Part shown: positions 38,401 to 50,400 of the stretch, one piece after another
Position numbering within the stretch: position 1 is the first letter of the stretch
How the letters are laid out: each line of letters starts with the position of its first letter
Assembly (NCBI RefSeq): GCF_016097555.1
Contig: NC_054706.1
Coordinates: forward strand, 73,624,674 to 73,688,673
DNA: 64,000 nt
DNA from: Gigantopelta aegis
Taxonomy: Eukaryota; Mollusca; Gastropoda; Neomphalida; Peltospiridae
Direction of reading: 5' to 3'
Notes under the pieces: generated by a model
The model's database searches: none
Seen by the model: the letters and a program-made list of their open reading frames with translations, nothing else
What the model was told of the DNA's origin: nothing
Position numbers and translations under genes: made by a program

Positions 38401-41400
38401 AATATTATAAAGATTACAGCAACAGAGTTCTAGGTACACATGGAAAAAACTCAACACCACTAAAAGAAACATGCATATTCAGATTCTATAAGCAAACTGC
38501 ATTACTTGACTGTGAATACTGACCGCATATACCTGTAAGTTAACGAAAGTTGAAACCAAGTTGAACATTACTTACAGAATTATTTGTTGATATACTATCA
38601 GCTCGTTCTTTTCCTATAGGGTTAGGTAATTTTCCTAGTAAATGTTGTGGGGACTTCCCATTCTGTTCCTGAAATTAATATTTAACCATCAACTAATGTT
38701 TATTAGTCAAAGCAATGGGACATAACTCTGATGAACCAAATGATTTGGCAACACGAAAATAAACTATGATAACAGTTCATCAAACAGACATCGAAAAAAA
38801 AGAAGAAGAAAAAGAGAACATTCATTCAGTTTACCAGAGGCGTACCAAATGCTTTGAACAAAAACACCACCACAAAACTTTTATCACCTGTGTGCTACTG
38901 AAACATAAATTACACACACAAGTATCAGTACAATAAGACCAGCCTCGGTGGTGTCGTGGTTAAACCATCAGACATAAGACTGGTAGGTACAGGGTTCGCA
39001 GCCTGGTACTGTCTCCTACCCAGAGCACATTTTCATGACTCAATGGGTAGCTGTAAGACCACTACACCCTCTTTTCTCTCACTAACCACTAACAACTAAC
39101 CCACTGTCCTGGACAGGCAGCCCAGATAGCTGAGATGTGTACCCAGGACATAATGCTTGAACCTTAATTGGATATAAGCACCAAAATAAGTAAAAAAAGA
39201 ACCACTTTGATGATGAGATCAAAATATAAAAATTACCTACGTTTTTTTCCCTTTGCTGTTTAATAAAAATGGATTTGACTAACCTCTAGTTTTTGGTCCA
39301 CATCACCAGATTTTAAAATACATTCAGAAACACTGCTATCAATAGAACAACTGTTTGGCAAAGCACTGGTTAAGAATGCTGCTAAAGAATTATCTGCTGC
39401 CAAGGTGACATCACGCTGGGTCGTCATTTCCTCTGGAACAAACAATATCAAATATTTTTTAAATACTCTAAAATTTAGTTATTTCCCTTTAATTGTTTTT
39501 TGCTAATTCCATAAGAAGGTTTATATTACTTACTGAAATAATATTTTTTGTTTACATACATTTTTTCTTGGAAATTGCAGATGAAAAAACTAGAACCCTT
39601 AAATAATATTAGTAATTCAATAAGTTGTCTTATATAAATTTAATTTAAAATTGGATTTAATAGCATAAAACATGGGTCTTTAGAAAATAGTAAATGATTC
39701 ATCACCGACAATTAAATTGATTAAAAACAGTCTGGGTAATTTGGCAATCGTAGTCGTTTATGAAATGTACATTACATCAATATGATTGTTATTCTAGAAT
39801 GAAAGTAAGTTCTTACGTTCTACATGAGCAAAAGCACAAAATGGTCCCCGAGGGCAGTATCCAGTTTGAACCATGTCATTACATTTTGTTGATTTGTAGA
39901 TCTGAAATATTTCAACATAAAAACACTATCAGAAAAATGAATATAATGGATGAATAATAACATGCCAGGTAAACCAAACACAATGTTTTCTAGACACTAA
40001 CATGGCATATACTACTGAACATACAGTAAAACCTGTGTTAAGCAGCCATCAAAGGGAGTATTAAACAGTGACCATATGAGACGCGTGGCTGCTTAATACA
40101 GGTCAATTTGTACTATATTAGGTGAATGTGGCTTCAAGGTATATTATATATTTTTTGTTTGATGCTGATTAGTTATTTCATCCCATGTTAAATACATATA
40201 TGGTCCTGACTACATTTCGAAATGCAGTATTAGTACATGCTGATTTTTGCGTGTGCATGTAACTTTTAAAACTGGGTGCACACGGTGCATGCTAATATTT
40301 TTCAAGTACTGTGTATTGCGTATACTAGTATCCTGTTGTCTACCAGATTCAGACTCAAATTGTTGAATTTTGTGTATGCATTTCGTAATCTGTTCGCCAC
40401 ATGAAAACAATAACTTTTATCTTATGGGCGCATCCATTTTGTATCCCATAATCCTACTTACAACAATGGTGCCCTTTCGGTCATTTCCGTGAAATATATT
40501 TGCGAAAATTGGCGGCAATATCTCAGTTATAACCGTGAACGGTATTAGGGAAGGTGGTCGAGACCGACTTTGGGGTATCCATGCGCATAACACAGTTGTT
40601 GTCGTCACTGACAAATTGAACTCTGCCAGATCTGTGATCAATACAAAGTACCGTAACTGCCTTGAACATTTTCGACCTCAGATAAGGTAATTAAAATAGT
40701 ATTTTCCTCATTGTTAACAGGATTTACCTTATTTTTGTTGCATGCAGAATTTTAATGGTGCATGTAAAAAAAATTTCAGCATGCACCTGGTGCATGTACA
40801 TTTTTTTTTTCATTTCTAGCCCTGAACTGTTATATCCAAAAGAATAGTACATCCATGTAGTTAACTGAAAAAAAAAAAGTTTAAAAAAATAAAAACAAGG
40901 GGTATTCTCTCAAGCATCATATGCTCAAAACCCAACAGACGCCGATTAAACAAATATAATGGATTATTATTGAATAAACATCAGTCTACTTCCATCCGTT
41001 TGCTCCATGCAGTATGAACAAAGGGAGATAACCTCACCTCTGGGTGGAACTGCTGCTCTGTTCGTGTGTGACAGTAAGCACAGTTATCTCCACTCTCACA
41101 CTGCGTGGGGTCTCCCCATTCATCACCATGCTTCACATTCGGACACGGTGTCGACCTGGAATTCATATTCAAAATTTAATAGGTTTATAAATGGAACATT
41201 AAAGGCACAGATTCAATGGGTGGGTGCTGGGTGTGTGCAAAACCTTTGCTAATTACTTCTGACTAAAAAATAAAATACACTGTTTAATGGTTGAATACAA
41301 TTTGATTTGATTTTTAATGGAGTGCACTGGCTTAGGAAAGGGGGTGGGGGGGCAAGTGCATTATAATACTAGTGTAAAAGTGTGTAAATATAAAAGTGTG

Positions 41401-44400
41401 CCCCCCCCTCCTTGGCACCTTCCTACTAGTGTAGTGGATGTAATGTCTTGGTTAGATGATTATACATTATACATGTATACTTTTGAATACTTCGTGATTT
41501 ATTCAAGTAGAAGTAGAACTATATTATCAAGTAGTGATTTTTCAAACCAGCAATACACATGACATAAAACAATAGTGTGTCAAAAATGTAATTATTAAAC
41601 ACGTTTGACAAAATAAAATTATCGATAACTGTGTGTTGTTGTGTAGTACAAGTCATTAAGAAAAAACAACACTGACCTATATTTGATTGTTTTAGGACTC
41701 CTCCGCCTATCTCGTGAGTTATGATACTGTGGACAGGCGTAACCTTGACGACAAAGTCTTGGAGGTCGTTTGCATTGTTCTGTTTTATAATTAGCTAGAA
41801 CATAGTTTGTATCTGAAAGCAAAAGCAAAGAAACATAACATTAAAATTAATTTAATTTTGGAGCAAATAATTTATTTTATTAAAAAATGACACATTAAGG
41901 GCATATCTATGCTGGATGCGGCACATATGTTTTCTGATCCTTGTGTCTGCAGCTTAAAATTGGAAAATCTACACTGACTACATTTCGCTCACAACTGGTC
42001 AAATCACTTCTGTTCAATAGATTTTAAACATTAAAAGTAGAGGTTTAAAAAAAAAAAACATTCATAAGAGGAAGGAAGGAAATGTTTTATTTAACAACGC
42101 ACTCAACACATTTTATTTTATGGTTATATGGTGTCAGACATATGATTAAGGACAACACAGTTATTTAAGTGTCTAACTTGTCATCCAGTTATTTAAGTGT
42201 CTAACTTGTCATCAAGTTGTTTAAGTATCTAACTTGTCATCCAGTTATTTAAGTGCCTAACTTGTCATCCAGTTGTTTAAGTATCTAACTTGTCATCCAG
42301 TTATTTAAGTATCTAACCTGTCATCCAGTTATTTAAGTATCTAACTTGTCATCAAGTTATTTAAGTATCTAACTTGTCATCCAGTTATTTAAGTATCCAA
42401 CTTGTCATCCAGTTATTTAAGTGTCTAACTTGTCATCCAGTTATTTAAGTATCTAACTGGGCTACGTCTCATCACTTCATAAGAGGAATGCACTTGTAAT
42501 GTTGATTACTTACAAGTACTAAACATTCAAAGAGTATCTAACTTGTCATCCAGTTATTTAAGTGTCTAACTTGTCATCAAGTTATTTAAGTGTCGAACTT
42601 GTCATCAAGTTATTTAAGTGTCTAACTTGTCATCAAGTTATTTAAGTATCTAACTGGGCTACGTCTCATCACTTCATAAGAGGAATGCACTTGTAATGTT
42701 GATTACTTACAAGTACTAAACATTCAAAGAGTATCTAACTTGTCATCCAGTTATTTAAGTATCTAACTTGTCATCAAGTTATTTAAGTGTCGAACTTGTC
42801 ATCAAGTTATTTAAGTGTCTAACTTGTCATCCAGTTATTTAAGTATCTAACTGGGCTACGTCTCATCACTTCATAAGAGGAATGCACTTGTAATGTTGAT
42901 TACTTACAAGTACTAAACATTCAAAGAGTATCTAACTTGTCATCCAGTTATTTAAGTATCTAACTTGTCATCCAGTTATTTAAGTATCTAACTGGGCTAC
43001 GTCTCATCACTTCATAAGAGGAATGCACTTGTAATGTTGATTACTTACAAGTACTAAACATTCAAAGAGTATCTAACTTGTCATCCAGTTATTTAAGTAT
43101 CTAACTTGTCATCCAGTTATTTAAGTGTCTAACTTGTCATCCAGTTATTTAAGTGTCTAACTTGTCATCAAGTTATTTAAGTATCTAACTTGTCATCCAG
43201 TTATTTAAGTGTCTAACTTGTCATCAAGTTATTTAAGTGTCGAACTTGTCATCAAGTTATTTAAGTGTCTAACTTGTCATCAAGTTATTTAAGTATCTAA
43301 CTGGGCTACGTCTCATCACTTCATAAGAGGAATGCACTTGTAATGTTGATTACTTACAAGTACTAAACATTCAAAGAGTATCTAACTTGTCATCCAGTTA
43401 TTTAAGTATCTAACTTGTCATCAAGTTATTTAAGTGTCGAACTTGTCATCAAGTTATTTAAGTGTCTAACTTGTCATCCAGTTATTTAAGTATCTAACTG
43501 GGCTACGTCTCATCACTTCATAAGAGGAATGCACTTGTAATGTTGATTACTTACAAGTACTAAACATTCAAAGAGTATCTAACTTGTCATCCAGTTATTT
43601 AAGTATCTAACTTGTCATCCAGTTATTTAAGTATCTAACTGGGCTACGTCTCATCACTTCATAAGAGGAATGCACTTGTAATGTTGATTACTTACAAGTA
43701 CTAAACATTCAAAGAGTATCTAACTTGTCATCCAGTTATTTAAGTATCTAACTTGTCATCCAGTTATTTAAGTGTCTAACTTGTCATCCAGTTATTTAAG
43801 TGTCTAACTTGTCATCAAGTTATTTAAGTATCTAACTTGTCATCCAGTTATTTAAGTGCCTAACTTGTCATCCAGTTGTTTAAGTATCTAACTTGTCATC
43901 CAGTTATTTAAGTATCTAACCTGTCATCCAGTTATTTAAGTATCTAACTTGTCATCAAGTTATTTAAGTATCTAACTTGTCATCCAGTTATTTAAGTATC
44001 CAACTTGTCATCCAGTTATTTAAGTGTCTAACTTGTCATCCAGTTATTTAAGTATCTAACTGGGCTACGTCTCATCACTTCATAAGAGGAATGCACTTGT
44101 AATGTTGATTACTTACAAGTACTAAACATTCAAAGAGTATCTAACTTGTCATCCAGTTATTTAAGTGTCTAACTTGTCATCCAGTTATTTAAGTATCTAA
44201 CTGGGCTACGTCTCATCCCTTCATAAGAGGAATGCACTTGTAATGTTGATTACTTACAAGTACTAAACATTCAAAGAGTATCTAACTTGTCATCCAGTTA
44301 TTTAAGTGTCTAACTTGTCATCAAGTTATTTAAGTGTCGAACTTGTCATCAAGTTATTTAAGTGTCTAACTTGTCATCAAGTTATTTAAGTATCTAACTG

Positions 44401-47400
44401 GGCTACGTCTCATCACTTCATAAGAGGAATGCACTTGTAATGTTGATTACTTACAAGTACTAAACATTCAAAGAGTATCTAACTTGTCATCCAGTTATTT
44501 AAGTATCTAACTTGTCATCAAGTTATTTAAGTGTCGAACTTGTCATCAAGTTATTTAAGTGTCTAACTTGTCATCCAGTTATTTAAGTATCTAACTGGGC
44601 TACGTCTCATCCCTTCATAAGAGGAATGCACTTGTAATGTTGATTACTTACAAGTACTAAACATTCAAAGAGTATCTAACTTGTCATCCAGTTATTTAAG
44701 TATCTAACTTGTCATCAAGTTATTTAAGTGTCTAACTTGTCATCCAGTTATTTAAGTATCTAACTGGGCTACGTCTCTTCCCTTCATAAGAGGAATGCAC
44801 TTGTAATGTTGATTACTTACAAGTACTAAACATTCAAAGAGTATCTAACTTGTCATCCAGTTATTTAAGTATCTAACTGGGCTACGTCTCATCACTTCAT
44901 AAGAGGAATGCACTTGTAATGTTGATTACTTACAAGTACTAAACATTCAAAGAGTATCTAACTTGTCATCCAGTTATTTAAGTATCTAACTTGTCATCAA
45001 GTTATTTAAGTGTCTAACTTGTCATCCAGTTATTTAAGTATCTAACTGGGCTACGTCTCTTCCCTTCATAAGAGGAATGCACTTGTAATGTTGATTACTT
45101 ACAAGTACTAAACATTCAAAGAGTATCTAACTTGTCATCCAGTTATTTAAGTATCTAACTGGGCTACGTCTCATCACTTCATAAGAGGAATGCACTTGTA
45201 ATGTTGATTACTTACAAGTACTAAACATTCAAAGAGTATCTAACTTGTCATCCAGTTATTTAAGTATCTAACTTGTCATCAAGTTATTTAAGTGTCTAAC
45301 TTGTCATCAAGTTATTTAAGTGTCTAACTTGTCATCCAGTTATTTAAGTATCTAACTGGGCTACGTCTCATCACTTCATAAGAGGAATGCACTTGTAATG
45401 TTGATTACTTACAAGTACTAAACATTCAAAGAGTATCTAACTTGTCATCCAGTTATTTAAGTATCTAACTTGTCATCAAGTTATTTAAGTGTCTAACTTG
45501 TCATCCAGTTATTTAAGTATCTAACTGGGCTACGTCTCTTCCCTTCATAAGAGGAATGCACTTGTAATGTTGATTACTTACAAGTACTAAACATTCAAAG
45601 AGTATCTAACTTGTCATCCAGTTATTTAAGTATCTAACTGGGCTACGTCTCATCACTTCATAAGAGGAATGCACTTGTAATGTTGATTACTTACAAGTAC
45701 TAAACATTCAAAGAGTATCTAACTTGTCATCCAGTTATTTAAGTATCTAACTTGTCATCAAGTTATTTAAGTGTCTAACTTGTCATCCAGTTATTTAAGT
45801 ATCTAACTGGGCTACGTCTCTTCCCTTCATAAGAGGAATGCACTTGTAATGTTGATTACTTACAAGTACTAAACATTCAAAGAGTATCTAACTTGTCATC
45901 CAGTTATTTAAGTATCTAACTGGGCTACGTCTCATCACTTCATAAGAGGAATGCACTTGTAATGTTGATTACTTACAAGTACTAAACATTCAAAGAGTAT
46001 CTAACTTGTCATCCAGTTATTTAAGTATCTAACTTGTCATCAAGTTATTTAAGTGTCTAACTTGTCATCAAGTTATTTAAGTGTCTAACTTGTCATCCAG
46101 TTATTTAAGTATCTAACTGGGCTACGTCTCATCACTTCATAAGAGGAATGCACTTGTAATGTTGATTACTTACAAGTACTAAACATTCAAAGAGTATCTA
46201 ACTTGTCATCCAGTTATTTAAGTATCTAACTTGTCATCCAGTTATTTAAGTATCTAACTGGGCTACGTCTCATCACTTCATAAGAGGAATGCACTTGTAA
46301 TGTTGATTACTTACAAGTACTAAACATTCAAAGAGTATCTAACTTGTCATCCAGTTATTTAAGTATCTAACTTGTCATTCAGTTATTTAAGTATGTAACT
46401 GGGCTACGTCTCTTCCCTTCATAAGAGGAATGCACTTGTAATGTTGATTACTTACAAGTACTAAACATTCAAAGAGTATCTAACTTGTCATCCAGTTATT
46501 TAAGTGTCTAACTTGTCATCCAGTTATTTAAGTGTCTAACTTGTCATCCAGTTATTTAAGTGTCTAACTTGTCATCAAGTTATTTAAGTGTCTAACTTGT
46601 CATCCAGTTATTTAAGTGTCTAACTTGTCATCCAGTTATTTAAGTGTCTAACTTGTCATCAAGTTATTTAAGTATCTAACTTGTGATCCAGTTATATTTC
46701 ATAAATTAAATTTAATCCAGGAAATTATTTGACTCTTTTTAGGGATTTAGATTGCATTAAAGTGAAAATGATAAATGTTGTGCTCAAAATACACATGCCC
46801 AGATTAAGTACAAATATGCTGACCTCAAAACATTTCATCTCAACACCACTGCAATGTTAAGTTTTAATTAGATTAATTTAATTTTAAATGTGTTTCTGAA
46901 TATCCACAACTCGTTAGCAGTTACATATAATGTTAATGCATTAAAAAGACCTGTGTACTCAGAATAGACAAAACAACCTGTAGCTTCCAAATTAGTAATC
47001 TATCTAAAGCCTTGACTTCATTATAGATTTATCTGCCATTTGTGCTGTAACATGTGGTCATTTAAATTATGTCAGATTTGCTTAATACATCAGATTAGAT
47101 GCCTTTAAACCGTAACCAGAAAAAATATAATGTGTACATGCTCAACACCTGCATTTATCAAAAACTATGGGTCAGGCAGTGAAAACAGATTATTTTGTAT
47201 AATAAAAACACACTAGACCACAATCATTTATTAACTGGCTATTGGAAGGAAGGAAATGTTTTTATTTAATGACGCACTCAACACATTTTATTTACGGTTA
47301 CATGGCGTCAGACATATGGTTAAAGACCACACAAATACTGAGAGAGGAAACCCGCTGTTGCCACTTCATGGGCTACTTTTTCAATTAGCAGCAAGGGATC

Positions 47401-50400
47401 TTTTATATGCACCATCCCATAGTCAGGATAGCACATACCACGGCCTTTGATGTACCAGTCGTGGTGCACTAGCTGAATAATTGGCTATTGGATGTCAAAC
47501 ATTCTGTAATTCTGGTACAGCCTTCAGAGGAATCCCACTATATTTTTCCATTAGCAGCAAAGGATCTTTTATATGTACTTTTTCATAGACTGGACAGTAC
47601 ATATCATAGCCTTTGTAGTGTTTCTGCCAGAAAGATATTTTTGGATATGACGCTATGACATGGAATGCAACCGCAATCGATGGGGGATATGGGGCCTCCC
47701 CCAGAAAGAAAATGGGGTAAGTTTAAGTTTAGGGTTGAAAAAATCCTACAGTAATGATAAGATTCATTAATTTTGTCAAAAAGTGAACTTAAAAAACCAA
47801 AAGGTGAAACAAAATTTGGGTATGGCGCCATACCCATTTTACCCAGGGTGAGCGATGTGCTGACAAAGCTCCCCTCCACCTGTTTTGCTAAAACGCAGGT
47901 GATTAACCATTGTACATGTACGTAGTTACAATCGTGTAAGTCATAAACTGGCTTCGTAAATTTGGCCCGTGATCTTTAAATGGGGAAACATCTAAAAATA
48001 ACTGGTACTTTTAAAAAGAAAACAAATCATGTCACCTTCCTGTTGAAAACTTCTTCATTTCAAAGTTTCAGGAAGAAGTGACTTTGCTCTACAATTTATA
48101 CCTAGAATCACCCCTGCCATGACAAAAATACAAATAATCCATGACTTTCAAGACCAAAAGAATTATATTTGCAAATTCCATTATTTTTCAGTATATTTTC
48201 ATGACCTATACAAATCTTGTATGCAGTTTAAATGATTGTTAGAGTTGGGCAGTATATACCGTATATACTATTCGATATCAGTATCACGTCAATACTGATT
48301 TACCTACTGATTTACCTACTGATTTACCGTACTGAGCAAATATCAAAATACTGAAATTCCAGTGTTGAAAAATGTTTTACACCATTAACAATTAACATTA
48401 ACAAAGCACTAACAATATATCTGAGGAACACAAAATGGCTGAAAACAAGAGAGAGTCGAGGACCTTGTGTATGGAATTTTATTTTATTTAGATGAAATTA
48501 GTGGGTGAGACTTAACTTCTGCTTGCATTTAAAGCAGAGTATACTGAAAATACTGCTCGATATCAGTATTGTATCAATACTGAATACTGTACCAATACTG
48601 AGGTAAATCACCCCAAAAATACTAAATACTGACACCTACCCTCTGACACCTAAGCTGAAATTTCAATACCGACCAGCTCTACCGATTGTATAATCAAAAG
48701 ATAATTAGTTTGGAGGACGCTGATTATAACCAACGATCGACAATGAAATTGTAACCAATTTTTCACACTAATATAAAGATTAAAGTTTGTTTTGTTTAAC
48801 GATACCCCTAGAGCACACTGATTAATTAATCATTGGCTATTGGATGTCAAACATTTGGTAATTATGACTTGTAGTCAACAGAGGAAACCCACTACATTTT
48901 TCCATTAGCAGCAAAGGATCTTTTATATGCACTTTGTCACAGACAGGAAAGCACATACCACCGCCGTTGACCAGTTTGACTGTTTGGAACGAAAAATATA
49001 ATATAAAGAATAACCATACACAATAATTCTCACCATTCCATTTTGGATCTTCTGCTAGTATTTTATCTTTTTCTAGACTGCTAGGCGAAGAGCTAGCAAT
49101 AGAAATTTTATCCAACATGTCCATTGATTGCAGTTCGTGTATATCATAGACCGGTGGCCTCACGTCCAAGGTGCCATGGGCGAATGCACAGTGTGGTCCA
49201 TTTTTCGCACAATGTCCTCGGGAATCTGTCTCGTAAACACAGGTTCCTGTTTTATAGTAACGTAGATGATATCTTCTTTCTGTGTCGCCTGCAGTCCGGT
49301 GTAGAAATGGACAACTACGAAAAATAATCACCATAAAGAATATAAGTTAATAATAAAAAAATTAAAATATGTTAAATTACACACAGAGAAATACAGACTA
49401 TACAAGAACATAAATCAATATCAATCTAACTGATCTTAAATAGTTATGTTATTTTTAATTTAGCAAAGTTTATTTTCAACTATTTTCAACTGTAACACAG
49501 TATCCTATTTAGCATTGGGGGTTTTTCTCTATCATATGTAGCCGTTAATTAAGAGATATGATGGAGGTGCTGCTAAACAACCATTTCTTAATTTTTAATC
49601 AAGATTTATATATCATTACTTATATGCTATTAACATGACATGTACATGTTTGTTATATTTTCTAATAAAAACTAATAAATGTCCATACCTATTTAAAAGG
49701 TTTAAAATGAAATTTGATTTGCAGAAAACCCCACATAAAAACTATATATAAATGCTAATTTGATAGCCAACAAACCTGACAGTTGTCGTGTATTCAACAT
49801 TGTGTAAGTTCAAGGCCGTGACCTACATTTAACTGCTACAACAGCTGATTTGTTTTTCACTGTTGTGCAATAAGTATTAACACGACATAACGTTCTTAAA
49901 CAAACACAATAAATTGGTTTTATTTTAGTTGGGATAGCCCCAAAATGCTTACGAAACTATTGCAAAAAGAAATGTTCCTTTGTTTACTTTCTCTTGCGAT
50001 ATTTCCTCGCGATGGAACCACACAATGAAAACATGCCGACATCACAAATGAAACATAGTTGTACTTGAAACTAACCTTTGTCATTCATATTCCTGATCGC
50101 AGTTATTTTATAAACATATACAGTTATCATATTCCATAATAAATACGCACCCTATGACAAAATAAAGTGGAGAATTGTCAGCATAAACCTCGCAAACACA
50201 CAACAGATCAAGACAAAATGGCCGCCATGTTTGTTTACATCATGTCAAAAAGTTTACGTCCCAGATTGTTGGCTTTTATTTGGAGCTGCGCAAAAAAATC
50301 TGAATAATTTGACAACAAGAAGGATTGAGAATAGCATAGTATCATACTGGCCTCACTTTCCCTACATAACAAATGAGAGTTTATTAATGGAACGCTTTCG

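Larger units (their letters stand above)
41813..49033 (-). other. unk intron 3
   Basis: The largest intron (7.2 kb). It contains a SINE remnant, the higher-order satellite, three more SINE copies, a MITE copy and a hAT-like element. 46690-47240 shows nothing beyond AT-rich sequence. Confidence 0.9.

Noticed and set aside
42161-46689. CRISPR-like array (28-bp repeats)
   Set aside because: Units are contiguous, without unique spacers, and lie in a eukaryotic intron; this is satellite DNA.
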